Below, piece by piece: positions 8,811 to 17,034 of a stretch of 64,000 nucleotides of DNA. This stretch comes from Chryseobacterium sp. BLS98. Lineage in GTDB: Bacteria > Bacteroidota > Bacteroidia > Flavobacteriales > Weeksellaceae. The stretch is from assembly GCF_001045445.1 (NCBI RefSeq), contig NZ_LFNF01000002.1:868001-932000 (forward strand). The letters run 5' to 3'. Below the pieces are notes generated by a model that saw only the letters and a list, made by a program, of their open reading frames with translations, was not told the DNA's origin and did no database searches. Position 1 is the first letter of the stretch. The number at the start of each line of letters is the position of its first letter. Both the position numbers and the translations under genes were made by a program.

Positions 8811-9791
8811 TTATTTTACGTACATCGCTTTTTTGATTTCCTCTTTCACTTTCTCAAGCTTAGGGAACCATTCTGCAAATAATGCAGCTGAATATGGGGC
8901 AGGCGCATCAGGAGTAGTAATTCTCTTGATCGGTGCATCCAGATAATCAAATGCTTTCTGCTGTACCATATAAGTAATTTCAGAAGATATGGAACCAAAT
9001 GGCCATGCTTCTTCAAGAATTACCAGTCTGTTTGTTTTTTTAACGGAAGCTAAAACGGTATCAAAATCAAGAGGACGAACGGTTCTAAGGTCGATCACTT
9101 CTACAGAGATTCCTTCTTTAGCCATATCTTCAGCAGCCTGAATAGCCAGCTTCATGATTTTACCAAAAGAAACCAAAGTAACGTCTGTACCTTCTCTCTT
9201 GATATCTGCTTTACCTATTGGAATGTAATATTCTTCTTCAGGAATTTCCATTTTATCCCCATACATCTGCTCAGATTCCATGAAAATAACCGGGTCATTA
9301 TCCTGGATGGCTGTTTTCAATAATCCTTTCGCATCATATGGATTGGAAGGAACTACAACTTTTAAACCCGGACAGTTGGCAAACCAACCTTCAAAAGCCT
9401 GAGAGTGTGTTGCTCCCAACTGGCCTGCAGAAGCTGTAGGACCACGGAAAACGATCGGGCAGTTCCACTGTCCACCACTCATCTGACGTATTTTTGCTGC
9501 GTTGTTGATAATCTGATCAATTCCTACCAAAGAGAAATTGAATGTCATAAATTCTACGATTGGCCTGTTACCATTCATTGCCGCTCCTACAGAGATTCCT
9601 GTGAAACCAAGTTCAGCAATGGGTGTATCGATTATTCTTTTAGGACCAAATTCATCCAGCATTCCTTTAGAGGCTTTGTATGCACCGTTATATTCTGCAA
9701 CTTCCTCTCCCATCAGGTAGATAGATTCGTCTTTACGCATTTCCTCGCTCATTGCCTGTGCAATTACCTCACGAAAAGTATATTCTGCCAT
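8811..9791 (-). CDS. pdhB: Pyruvate dehydrogenase E1 component, beta subunit
   Basis: A 326-residue transketolase-like pyrimidine-binding protein. Landmarks are MAEYTFREVIAQAMSEEMRKDESIYLMGEEV (the Glu that activates thiamine diphosphate), RIIDTPIAELGFTGISVGAAMNG, PIVEFMTFNF, and the C-terminal transketolase domain 'SVEVIDLRTVRPLDFDTVLASV' with 'EEAWPFGSISSEI'. With the alpha subunit it decarboxylates pyruvate and passes the acetyl group to E2 lipoate. The alpha subunit is not adjacent, so the complex genes are scattered. A branched-chain 2-oxoacid E1 beta is the nearest alternative, but the strong match to PdhB wording favours pyruvate. Confidence 0.9.
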   Translation of the reverse strand: MAEYTFREVIAQAMSEEMRKDESIYLMGEEVAEYNGAYKASKGMLDEFGPKRIIDTPIAELGFTGISVGAAMNGNRPIVEFMTFNFSLVGIDQIINNAAKIRQMSGGQWNCPIVFRGPTASAGQLGATHSQAFEGWFANCPGLKVVVPSNPYDAKGLLKTAIQDNDPVIFMESEQMYGDKMEIPEEEYYIPIGKADIKREGTDVTLVSFGKIMKLAIQAAEDMAKEGISVEVIDLRTVRPLDFDTVLASVKKTNRLVILEEAWPFGSISSEITYMVQQKAFDYLDAPIKRITTPDAPAPYSAALFAEWFPKLEKVKEEIKKAMYVK

Positions 9792-9814
9792 ATTTTCTTG
9801 AAAAATTTAGACTA

Positions 9815-9822
9815 CAAAAATA
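9815..9822 (-). promoter_or_regulatory. Probable -7 box of pdhB
   Basis: TATTTTTG on the minus strand fits TAnnTTTG, 24 bp before the ATG at 9791. No TTG is seen at the -33 distance. Confidence 0.4.
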
Positions 9823-9963
9823 GTGTTTTTTTATTATACACATAACAAAAAAGCATCTCATTGAGTAGAGAGCCTTAATTACTTTAATCGAAAAGGCTTT
9901 TCTTCTGCCCATTCATTTATTTATCCCATTTCTATGCCTGAACATTATTAAAAAAAATAAAAA

Positions 9964-9990
9964 ACGGCATCTCATTTCTGAAATACCGCC
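9964..9990 (-). terminator. Possible terminator of the DUF2147 gene
   Basis: An imperfect CGG...CCG hairpin containing a TTTC/GAAA inner stem is followed on the minus strand by a T-rich stretch. It is weaker than the other terminators in the window. Confidence 0.35.
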
Positions 9991-10012
9991 TTACAATTCT
10001 ATTTAAACTTAA

Positions 10013-10432
10013 TTAGTTTACTTTGTCCCAGATCTGGGTCCTTCCTAAGATGGAAACCCCCATATATCCTCTTACATTCAGCTTATCGCCACTTTTTGTA
10101 ATAGTACATTTGTAAGTTTTACCTGTTTTAGGGTCCGTAATCGTTCCTCCGGTAAACTCATCACCGTCTTTTTTCAATCCTCTGATGATTTCCATTCCTA
10201 AAATTGGCTTTCCTTTTCTGTCGTCCTTACATCCTGTACAGTTGGGATCCGCCGGCTTTATAAGCAGCTGGGAAACTTTCCCGTAATATTTTCCATCTGA
10301 CTTTTTATAGATCTCCACAATAGATTTTGCCTGCTTGGTTTCGTCATCTATGGTCTTCCACTTCCCTTCAATCTGTGCAAAAGATAATACGCCAAACAGA
10401 GAGAGCACGAATGTTAATAATACTTTTTTCAT
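10013..10432 (-). CDS. DUF2147 secreted protein
   Basis: A 139-residue exported protein with a signal peptide (MKKVLLTFVLSLFGVLSFAQ). The mature part reads 'IEGKWKTIDDETKQAKSIVEIYKKSDGKYYGKVSQLL', then 'CTGCKDDRKGKPILGMEIIRGLKK' and 'GGTITDPKTGKTYKCTITKSGDKLNVRGYMGVSILGRTQIWDKV'. This is the full DUF2147 pattern, a small calycin-like beta-barrel family. Two cysteines (CTGC) sit in the central loop. The family's biochemical role is unknown, and no ligand can be inferred. It is a single gene. Confidence 0.85.
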   Translation of the reverse strand: MKKVLLTFVLSLFGVLSFAQIEGKWKTIDDETKQAKSIVEIYKKSDGKYYGKVSQLLIKPADPNCTGCKDDRKGKPILGMEIIRGLKKDGDEFTGGTITDPKTGKTYKCTITKSGDKLNVRGYMGVSILGRTQIWDKVN

Positions 10433-10585
10433 ATTTTTTATAGTTTTAATTCCAATAAAAGATTTTTGCTGTCTATTTACTGCTAAAAATATAAATTAAT
10501 TTCAAACAAACAAAAACTTTTATTATCCTTCGCATTATATAACAACACTTATACCAAAACCAATAGTTTAAACATTGGCTAAATA

Positions 10586-12514
10586 TCAGTTAAGCTTCCT
10601 GTTGATCACCCGGTCCATATAATCCTGATACCACGCCTTTGCCGTCAGCATTTCTTTTTCTGTTTCCGGGGTTTTTAATTTTCCCATCAGGTTGTTGGTA
10701 AATCCAAGGTCATTCTTTTCATATACTCCTGTGATTTCTTTCCCGTCGAAACGGTACATATGGTTTCCAATGATGAATTGCTCTGTGCTGCCATCTGAAT
10801 TAACGATAATAGAAGGGTATTGTTTGTCACTTACAAGGCTTCTTCCCCAGCTTCTGATCTGCTTATTGTACCCGATAAGGTCTGCCAGCGTAGGATAAAT
10901 ATCTATTTGCTGAGCCACCTCAGGATTCACACCTTTAAGATTATACTGTGGATTTGGGGAATAAAATATCAGCGGAACGGCAAAACGGTTCATGGCTTTT
11001 TCATATTCACCGTAAGCAATCTGGTTGGTATGATCCCCTGTGAAAACGAAGATCGTATTATTGAACCACGGTTCTTTTTTAGCGGTTTCAAAATATTTTT
11101 TGATGGCATAATCCGTATACTGCATCGGCTCATGCATTTCTATTGTTCCTTTTTTAAACTTTCCTTTATATTTTTCAGGAATTTTGAACGGGTGGTGTGA
11201 TGAAGCGGTAAAAACCGTAGTCATAAAAGGCTGCTTTTTCCCTACATTTTTTGCAAAATACTGAAGGAACGGCTCATCCCATATAGCCCACATTCCGTCG
11301 AAATCTTCATCATGATTATATTCATTTTTTCCAAAATAATGCTTAAAACCTAATATATTCCCAAATCCGAGAAACCCCATGGATCCGTTCGGTGCCCCAT
11401 GATAAAAAGAGGTATCGTAGCCCAGATCGTTACAAACCGAAACAATGGACTGGATTTTCTGATTGGAATATGGTGAGCTTGTAAAAGCATCCGTAAGACT
11501 TGGAATACCCGCCAGCACACTGCTCATCCCATGGATAGACTGCCTTCCGTTGGCAAACGTATTGGGGAAAATCAAACTATGGCCGGCAAGACTGTCTATA
11601 AATGGGGTATAAGAAACATAGCCGTTTATATTTTTATCTTTATTAAAAGCTCCTGAATATTCCCTGCCAAAAGATTCAACGATAAAAATGACAATATTGG
11701 GACGGTTTTCCACCTTTCTGTCGTATATTTTATAAGGCTGAACATGATCTGCAATAAATTTTTCGTCTACAAAATGAACTTCTTTAAAATTATTGGTTCC
11801 CAAAGTCCTGAAAAAAGAAAAAGTACTGTTCAGTACAATATTCCCCTGAAGTGGATTGACTACAAAACGGTTGGCATCTACCAGGTTTATGGGTCTTGTA
11901 CTGTGCTTGAAGTCACCACGGATTCCCCCGACAACTAAAACAGCTGTCGCGCAAAGAACCAGTATGGACCAGATAAAGTAAGGGATAAGTTTTACCGGTT
12001 TCTGTTCCGTAATTTTCACTTTTTTGTACAGGAAAACCCAAAGAGCCATCAAAACAACGAACCATATAAGCACAAAAGGATGCTGCCCAATGGAAACCGT
12101 AAACACTTTAAAAATATTGGATTCGTGCTTGGCAACCTGTAATGCGGTGGAGGTCAGCCTTGCCTGGGCGAATTTATAGTAAACAAAATCACCGAAATTC
12201 ATGGCATAAGCAATACCATTGGTGATGAAATAAAGCCAGAACAGAACAGTCTGGTAACCTTTCTTAGTATTGATAACAATCGGAACAAGGCTTAGCAGAA
12301 TAAATAAGGCATTGACGTATAAAATTGCCGTAGTATCAAAGGCAGTCCCATGAAATGCCAGGCTGAAATAATCTGAAACGGAATCCACTTTGATGAGTTC
12401 TTTATTGAAATACCAAAACAAAAGGCGGGCAATCTGATAAAAAACGTATGCTAAGAAAATCCTGTATACAAGCACCAGAACTTCTTGTTTTCTAAATTCT
12501 TTAAAAAATTTCAT
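10586..12514 (-). CDS. LTA-synthase-like membrane sulfatase (phosphoglycerol/phosphoethanolamine transferase type)
   Basis: A 642-residue protein with about five N-terminal membrane segments (to residue ~200) and an extracytoplasmic alkaline-phosphatase/sulfatase-fold domain. Landmarks are 'NIVIFIVESFGREYSGAFN' (metal site), 'TFANGRQSIHGMSSVLAGIPSL' (probable Ser nucleophile in QSIHG), 'FTASSHHPFKIPEKY' and 'TIFVFTGDHTNQ'. LTA-synthase-family proteins in Gram-negatives transfer polar head groups to membrane or cell-surface glycans. Bacteroidota lack lipoteichoic acid, so the real acceptor is unknown. It diverges from pssA, which makes or feeds phosphatidylethanolamine, a possible head-group donor, though the link is inference. 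Confidence 0.8.
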   Translation of the reverse strand: MKFFKEFRKQEVLVLVYRIFLAYVFYQIARLLFWYFNKELIKVDSVSDYFSLAFHGTAFDTTAILYVNALFILLSLVPIVINTKKGYQTVLFWLYFITNGIAYAMNFGDFVYYKFAQARLTSTALQVAKHESNIFKVFTVSIGQHPFVLIWFVVLMALWVFLYKKVKITEQKPVKLIPYFIWSILVLCATAVLVVGGIRGDFKHSTRPINLVDANRFVVNPLQGNIVLNSTFSFFRTLGTNNFKEVHFVDEKFIADHVQPYKIYDRKVENRPNIVIFIVESFGREYSGAFNKDKNINGYVSYTPFIDSLAGHSLIFPNTFANGRQSIHGMSSVLAGIPSLTDAFTSSPYSNQKIQSIVSVCNDLGYDTSFYHGAPNGSMGFLGFGNILGFKHYFGKNEYNHDEDFDGMWAIWDEPFLQYFAKNVGKKQPFMTTVFTASSHHPFKIPEKYKGKFKKGTIEMHEPMQYTDYAIKKYFETAKKEPWFNNTIFVFTGDHTNQIAYGEYEKAMNRFAVPLIFYSPNPQYNLKGVNPEVAQQIDIYPTLADLIGYNKQIRSWGRSLVSDKQYPSIIVNSDGSTEQFIIGNHMYRFDGKEITGVYEKNDLGFTNNLMGKLKTPETEKEMLTAKAWYQDYMDRVINRKLN

Positions 12515-12518
12515 TCGG

Positions 12519-12526
12519 CAAATTTA
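12519..12526 (-). promoter_or_regulatory. -7 box very close to the LTA-like start codon
   Basis: TAAATTTG on the minus strand ends only 5 bp before the ATG at 12514. If used, the transcript would be almost leaderless. Confidence 0.4.
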
Positions 12527-12590
12527 CATCAAAATCGTATTAATGTATTTTTTCCTTCATAATATTTCAGGTTAAAATTCTGAAAAACCC

Positions 12591-12598
12591 TACTTTTG
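12591..12598 (+). promoter_or_regulatory. -7 box very close to the pssA start codon
   Basis: TACTTTTG matches TAnnTTTG and ends 5 bp before the ATG at 12604. It implies a near-leaderless mRNA, or use of the second ATG at 12613. Confidence 0.4.
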
Positions 12599-12603
12599 CT
12601 GGT

Positions 12604-13317
12604 ATGAATTTCATGAAAAACAATCTTGCCAATCTGCTTACGCTTGCCAATTTATTTGCCGGATGCGTAGGGGCAATACATCTTATTCTGGGAGATTACC
12701 AGACTACTGCGGTCTGCCTTATCCTCTCCTCTATTTTTGATTTTTTTGACGGTTTTGTAGCCAGAGCTTTAAAATCGAATTCCAATCTGGGGCTTCAGCT
12801 GGATTCCCTTGCGGATATGGTTAGCTTCGGGCTGATCCCGGGTCTTACGATGTACAAGGCATTGGAACCGTTCGGAAATGAAATTCTGGGCATGCATCTT
12901 CCTTTTGCCATCAGCTACCTCGGTATTTTTGTGACGGTTTTCTCATGTCTCAGACTGGCTATCTTTAACCTGGATGAGGAACAGCGTTATTATTTCAAAG
13001 GGCTGAATACCCCTACCAATACCGTGTTGCTGTTTGGATTGTATTATGCGTTTAAAGAAACAGGAACTTTTGCATTTTTATTTGAAAATTCATTGTTCCT
13101 GATTTTACTGACTGCTATCACTTCATGGCTTCTGATCAGCCCGATCAAAATGATGGCGATGAAATTCAAATCCAAAAAGATTCAGGATAACTATCCGAAA
13201 ATTATTTTATTACTCGGCGGAATTGCCATTCTGATTCTATTTCAGATCGTTGGTATTCCAATGCTTGTTATTTATTATATAGCAGTGTCGCTGGTTTTTC
13301 AGAAACAGTTGGGTTAG
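12604..13317 (+). CDS. pssA: CDP-diacylglycerol--serine O-phosphatidyltransferase
   Basis: A 237-residue inner-membrane CDP-alcohol phosphotransferase with about seven membrane segments. The family motif DGxxARx8Gx3Dx3D is complete: DGFVARALKSNSNLG, then D and SLAD. Length and the following 'MVSFGLIPGLTMYKAL' match the bacterial type-II phosphatidylserine synthase. It joins CDP-diacylglycerol and serine to make phosphatidylserine, the precursor of phosphatidylethanolamine. Two in-frame ATGs (12604 and 12613) can serve as start. It is divergent from the sulfatase gene. Confidence 0.9.
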   Translation: MNFMKNNLANLLTLANLFAGCVGAIHLILGDYQTTAVCLILSSIFDFFDGFVARALKSNSNLGLQLDSLADMVSFGLIPGLTMYKALEPFGNEILGMHLPFAISYLGIFVTVFSCLRLAIFNLDEEQRYYFKGLNTPTNTVLLFGLYYAFKETGTFAFLFENSLFLILLTAITSWLLISPIKMMAMKFKSKKIQDNYPKIILLLGGIAILILFQIVGIPMLVIYYIAVSLVFQKQLG

Positions 13318-13319
13318 AT

Positions 13320-13403
13320 TTCAGACGTCAGACATCGGATATCAGACTTTAGAAATCAGCACATTTTCAAATTAACACATTATCAAATTTTCAAATTAAA
13401 AAA
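13320..13403 (+). repeat. Degenerate short tandem repeats between pssA and the exonuclease gene
   Basis: Two runs are visible: three CAGAC-containing units (cagacgtcagacatcggatat region) and then three 'TCAAATT(A/T)' units with spacers. There is no ORF or strong hairpin. It resembles the simple intergenic repeats at 26760, 38100, 41380 and 42200. Confidence 0.5.
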
Positions 13404-14168
13404 ATGAATTTAAAACTCCATAAACCCCTTTGCATTTTTGACCTTGAAACTACAGGAACCAATATTGGAAAGGACAAAATTGTAGAGATCTGTATTTTAA
13501 AAGTAAATCCGGACGCCTCAAGAGAAAGCAAAACATGGCGTGTCAACCCGGAAATGCCTATTCCGCAGGAGTGCAGCGAGATCCACGGAATTTATGACGA
13601 AGACGTAAAAGATGCTCCGACATTCAGGGAAATTGCTCCTAAAATTATGGAAATGCTTTCAGGAAGTGATCTGGGAGGATTCAATTCCAACAGATTTGAT
13701 GTTCCGCTTCTGGCAGAAGAACTTTTAAGAGTGGAGATGGATTTTGATCTGAGTAAATTCAAACTGGTGGATGCACAGACTATTTTCCATAAAAAGGAAC
13801 CCAGAAACTTAGGGGCTGCCTACCAGTTTTACTGTGGAAAAGTCCTGGAAAATGCCCACTCTGCAGAAGCTGATGTGATGGCCACTTTTGAGGTACTGGA
13901 TGCTCAGGTTGGAAAGTATGACGATATTCCAAATGAGATCGCTCCTTTAAGTGAATTCAGTTTCCATAATAAGAATGCTGATCTTGCAGGATTTATTGGA
14001 TATAACGATAAATCGGAAGCTGTTTTCAACTTCGGAAAGTATAAGGGACAAGTTGTAAAAGCTGTTTTCCAAAAGGATCTGGGATATTACGGATGGCTTC
14101 AGAATGCAGATTTCCCTTTATATACCAAGAAAATATTTACAAAAATTCAACTTTCAAGTAAATTCTAG
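13404..14168 (+). CDS. DEDDh 3'-5' exonuclease (DnaQ/ExoX-like)
   Basis: A 254-residue exonuclease. The catalytic acidic residues are present: 'CIFDLETTGTNIGKDKIVEI' (DxE), 'GGFNSNRFDVPLLAEEL' (second D), and 'HSAEADVMATFEVLDAQ' (HxxxxD). The C-terminal ~60 residues ('FNFGKYKGQVVKAVFQKDLGYYGWLQ') form the extra module found in ExoX-like and some DnaQ-like proteins. It degrades DNA or RNA 3' ends, and a proofreading or repair role cannot be chosen from sequence alone. The DUF2007 gene begins 3 bp after its stop, so the two are likely cotranscribed. Confidence 0.88.
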   Translation: MNLKLHKPLCIFDLETTGTNIGKDKIVEICILKVNPDASRESKTWRVNPEMPIPQECSEIHGIYDEDVKDAPTFREIAPKIMEMLSGSDLGGFNSNRFDVPLLAEELLRVEMDFDLSKFKLVDAQTIFHKKEPRNLGAAYQFYCGKVLENAHSAEADVMATFEVLDAQVGKYDDIPNEIAPLSEFSFHNKNADLAGFIGYNDKSEAVFNFGKYKGQVVKAVFQKDLGYYGWLQNADFPLYTKKIFTKIQLSSKF

Positions 14169-14171
14169 AAA

Positions 14172-14570
14172 ATGTCGAATCTGGTCCGCTTTAAATTTTA
14201 CGAAACGGCTCTTGAGGCCAACAGGGATAAGCAGATCCTTGCTGAAAACGGTGTTAATGGTTTTATCGCCAACGAACAGCTGATTCAGTCGGACTGGCTG
14301 CTTTCTCAGGCTGTAGGCGGCATTCAGCTTCAGGTTTTTGAAGATGACCTGGAAAAGGCAAAAGAGATCATGAAAGATTATAATGATAATGAAGCCTACT
14401 CCCTGGAAGTGGAACATACCATTGCCCATCCTGAATTTGATTTTGTATGCCCGAAATGTGGCTCCAACCATATTTACAGGGACGACAGGGCAACGAGTTT
14501 CTTTGGAATCTCCATTTTGTCGAGTCAAAAGTTTGTATGCTATTATTGCGGAAATGAATTTACTCATTAA
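14172..14570 (+). CDS. DUF2007 / zinc-ribbon protein
   Basis: A 132-residue cytosolic protein. The N-terminal ~75 residues (LVRFKFYETALEANRDKQILAENGVNGFIANEQ... GGIQLQVFEDDLEKAKEIM) match the DUF2007 ferredoxin-like domain, which resembles PII-type signal proteins. The C-terminus adds a zinc ribbon with CPKCGS and CYYCGN. The role is unknown. It lies directly behind the exonuclease gene, suggesting one transcript. Confidence 0.8.
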   Translation: MSNLVRFKFYETALEANRDKQILAENGVNGFIANEQLIQSDWLLSQAVGGIQLQVFEDDLEKAKEIMKDYNDNEAYSLEVEHTIAHPEFDFVCPKCGSNHIYRDDRATSFFGISILSSQKFVCYYCGNEFTH

Positions 14571-14604
14571 CTAAGTTCAGAATTCAAAATAATGAATAGT
14601 AAAA

Positions 14605-14640
14605 GATTGCTTTGTCATTACATTCCTCGCAATGGCGAGC
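14605..14640. repeat. Remnant of an interspersed 'ATTGCTT..CTCGCAATG' element
   Basis: The run agattgctttgtcatta, followed by a perfect CTCGC-AATG-GCGAG hairpin (14626-14639), resembles half of the small dispersed palindromes common in Chryseobacterium-like genomes. Only this one partial copy is seen here, so the identity is tentative. Confidence 0.3.
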
Positions 14641-14667
14641 TCATAAAACATAAATAAATTAAACATT

Positions 14668-15273
14668 ATGAAAATCATTTGTATAGGAAGAAATTACAGC
14701 GAACATGCAAAGGAATTAGGAAATGAAATTCCTGAAAAACCGGTTATTTTCATGAAACCTGACACAGCAGTGTTAAAGGGAAATGATTTTTATATCCCGG
14801 AATTTTCCAATGATATTCATTATGAGCTGGAAGTGGTTTTAAAGATTTCAAAAGGAGGAAAATACATCCGGAAGGAAGTGGCCCACAAGCATTATGAAGA
14901 GATCAGCCTTGGAATAGATTTTACGGCAAGGGATCTTCAGAGCGAGCTTAAATCTAAAGGCCTTCCGTGGGAGCTTGCTAAAGGGTTTGACGGCTCTGCT
15001 GTGGTAGGAAACTTCTTCAGAAAAGAGGATTTTGATCTTCAGGAACTGCAGTTTTCATTGCTGAAAAATAAGGAAGAGGTACAGAACGGCAATACAAAAG
15101 ACATGATCTTCAGTTTTGATGATATCGTTGCTTTCGCTTCCCAATATTTTACACTGAGAGTGGGTGATCTTATTTTTACAGGAACACCAAAAGGAGTTGG
15201 AAAGGTTAATGAAAATGATATTCTTGAGGCTTACCTGCAAGATGATAAAATTCTTGATATTCGAATATTATAA
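14668..15273 (+). CDS. Fumarylacetoacetate hydrolase (FAH) family protein
   Basis: A 201-residue minimal FAH-fold enzyme. Key stretches are 'KIICIGRNYSEHAKELGNEIPEKPVIFMKPDTAVL', 'HYELEVVLKIS' (metal-binding Glu residues), 'GIDFTARDLQSELKSKGLPW', 'KGFDGSAVVG' and 'GDLIFTGTPKGVG'. Relatives hydrolyse or decarboxylate acylpyruvates and oxaloacetate with Mg2+. The short length and wording are closest to acylpyruvase/oxaloacetate decarboxylase (FAHD1 type). The exact substrate is not known, and no catabolic operon surrounds it. Confidence 0.88.
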   Translation: MKIICIGRNYSEHAKELGNEIPEKPVIFMKPDTAVLKGNDFYIPEFSNDIHYELEVVLKISKGGKYIRKEVAHKHYEEISLGIDFTARDLQSELKSKGLPWELAKGFDGSAVVGNFFRKEDFDLQELQFSLLKNKEEVQNGNTKDMIFSFDDIVAFASQYFTLRVGDLIFTGTPKGVGKVNENDILEAYLQDDKILDIRIL

Positions 15274-15331
15274 GTATTTAACATAGAATTCCGGCAATTT
15301 TTCTTATCTTTAGAATACAAAATTAAAGGTC

Positions 15332-15769
15332 ATGATAAATATTGTACTACCCGTAGATTTTGGGGACAAAACAGAACAGCTTGTAGACGGAGCCGTAAAA
15401 TTTGCAAAACAGTTGAACGGCAGAATTTTTCTGATTCACGTAGCGCCTTCAGATATAGGTTTTGCTATCGGTGATATGGGATATCAATATTTTCCTGAGG
15501 TAGAAGCGAACGAAATCAGAGATGAGCTGATACAGCTGAATAAGATTGAGCAGAGAATCGTTGCCCATGATGTGGATTGTGAGCATCTCTTAAAGCAGGG
15601 GATCGCAAAGGATACTATCCTTGAATATGCAAAAGCTAAAAATGCAGATTATATCGTCATGGGATCACACGGAAGAAGCGGAATTTATGATGTATTTGTA
15701 GGCAGCCTTACGAAAGGACTTACGAAAGATTCCCACATTCCGGTACTGGTACTTCCTATCCACGACTAA
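15332..15769 (+). CDS. Universal stress protein (UspA family)
   Basis: A 145-residue single Usp domain. It starts with 'INIVLPVDFGDKTEQLVDGAVKFAKQLNGRIFLIHVAP' and carries the nucleotide-binding loop near the end as 'DYIVMGSHGRSGIYDVFVGSLTKGLTKDSHIPVLVLP', which is the G-2x-G-9x-G(S/T) pattern of ATP-binding Usp proteins. The role is generally in stress survival; partners are unknown. It shares a bidirectional terminator with the convergent DUF6341 gene. Confidence 0.88.
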   Translation: MINIVLPVDFGDKTEQLVDGAVKFAKQLNGRIFLIHVAPSDIGFAIGDMGYQYFPEVEANEIRDELIQLNKIEQRIVAHDVDCEHLLKQGIAKDTILEYAKAKNADYIVMGSHGRSGIYDVFVGSLTKGLTKDSHIPVLVLPIHD

Positions 15770-15794
15770 AAAAAGTAAATTTTAATCGTTAATA

Positions 15795-15830
15795 AAAAAA
15801 CCGATCAGACTAGTGTCCGATCGGTTTTTT
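15795..15830. terminator. Bidirectional terminator between usp and DUF6341 gene
   Basis: A 16-bp near-perfect stem flanked by A6 and T6, with a TAGT loop and one mismatch, serves both convergent genes. Confidence 0.8.
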
Positions 15831-15847
15831 ACTATATAACCAATTAA

Positions 15848-16081
15848 TTAACCTTCTTTTTTGTAGATCTTAGGATCGTAATAAGGGTGCTTGCCCTCAG
15901 TTGGAGAATAATAGTCTTTATCTTTATCACCGCTTAGTTTTACTACCAATACATAGCACCAGTAGGTAAACAATGTACAGCAAACGATAAATAAAATCCA
16001 GTTTAGAACATTTCCAAATGTATCAAAAAAACCAAATGTAAATTTGAAAACTTTACTTAAGAATAACCAGAAAGACGTCAT
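15848..16081 (-). CDS. DUF6341 small membrane protein
   Basis: A 77-residue protein with one strong membrane helix (about residues 22-49, 'FGNVLNWILFIVCCTLFTYWCYVLVV'), an amphipathic N-terminus and a charged tail ending 'YYSPTEGKHPYYDPKIYKKEG'. It matches the flavobacterial DUF6341 family, which is often mislabelled as uracil phosphoribosyltransferase. It diverges from a DUF6427 gene, a pairing I recall as common in Flavobacteriia. The function is unknown. Confidence 0.75.
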   Translation of the reverse strand: MTSFWLFLSKVFKFTFGFFDTFGNVLNWILFIVCCTLFTYWCYVLVVKLSGDKDKDYYSPTEGKHPYYDPKIYKKEG

Positions 16082-16099
16082 TATTTTCCTTTTTTAAAT

Positions 16100-16117
16100 T
16101 AACTTTGTACAAATTTA
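16100..16117. promoter_or_regulatory. Overlapping divergent -7 boxes (DUF6341 / DUF6427)
   Basis: TAACTTTG (16100-16107, plus strand) and TAAATTTG (16110-16117, minus strand) are separated by 2 bp. Polymerases on the two promoters would exclude each other. Confidence 0.45.
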
Positions 16118-16123
16118 TAAAAA

Positions 16124-17029
16124 ATGTTTAAATTACTTTCAAAAGAAAGCAATATTTTTTCAATTCCTGTTTATATTGGTTTTCTTCTTTTAGTAGTCGT
16201 AATATTTAACATACTGAATTTCAACACCTACGAAGCCATTATCGCCGGAATAACTTTTCTAGGGATTGCTTTGGGATATTTTTGTTTTCACAGTATTGCC
16301 CTTAATTATCAGACGCATCTGCCGTTGTTTTTATATACGTTTTTTATTTTTGGTCTGTATCCGGGGAACCTAGACATCGGAATTGCCGTTTCGCTGCTTA
16401 CCAATTCTTTTCTTTTACTGCTTCTGACGAGTGCTGATGAAGATATAAGGAAGAAATCCTATGTCCTGGTAGGAGCCATTGTGGCACTGAACTTTATTTT
16501 CCTGCCCACTACCTGGCCTATGGCCCTTTTTGTGATTGTTCACGTAATAGCCACCTCCCAAAAAATAAGCTTAAATCTCTTCCGGTTTCTTTTGGGAATT
16601 GTACTGATTGCATTCAGTTATTTTTCCATCATGTTCTTTTTCCGATTTACCACCTGGAATATTGATTATTTCCCGTTTGGAAGGATGAGACCTATGACGG
16701 ATTATACGGACCTGCTGCCTTTGGTTCCTGTTCTGCTGATGCTTATTTATGCAGTATACGACCACTTTAAAAACTATAATAAGAAAAGCCCGATAAGCCG
16801 GTACAAATACACCTTCCTGCTTGTATTTTCGCTGGCACAGCTGGTTACCATTATTCTGTACATGAATAAAAATTACGAATATTTACTGCTTCTGGCATTC
16901 CCATCAAGCATCATCCTGAGCAGGATGATGAGATTTTTGCCTAAATACTGGATGCAGGAGGTAAGCCTGTGGCTTATCATTATAAGTATGATTGCTTTTA
17001 AAGCAGGTACGTATTTTAATTTATTTTAA
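16124..17029 (+). CDS. DUF6427 polytopic membrane protein
   Basis: A 301-residue integral membrane protein with about eight to nine hydrophobic helices and very short loops (for example 'IFSIPVYIGFLLLVVVIFNILNF', 'VIAFSYFSIMFFF', 'MLIYAVYDHF'). It matches the flavobacterial DUF6427 family. There are no catalytic motifs. The DUF3109 gene follows 5 bp downstream and is likely cotranscribed. A role in envelope biogenesis is only a guess. Confidence 0.75.
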   Translation: MFKLLSKESNIFSIPVYIGFLLLVVVIFNILNFNTYEAIIAGITFLGIALGYFCFHSIALNYQTHLPLFLYTFFIFGLYPGNLDIGIAVSLLTNSFLLLLLTSADEDIRKKSYVLVGAIVALNFIFLPTTWPMALFVIVHVIATSQKISLNLFRFLLGIVLIAFSYFSIMFFFRFTTWNIDYFPFGRMRPMTDYTDLLPLVPVLLMLIYAVYDHFKNYNKKSPISRYKYTFLLVFSLAQLVTIILYMNKNYEYLLLLAFPSSIILSRMMRFLPKYWMQEVSLWLIIISMIAFKAGTYFNLF

Positions 17030-17034
17030 AGATT

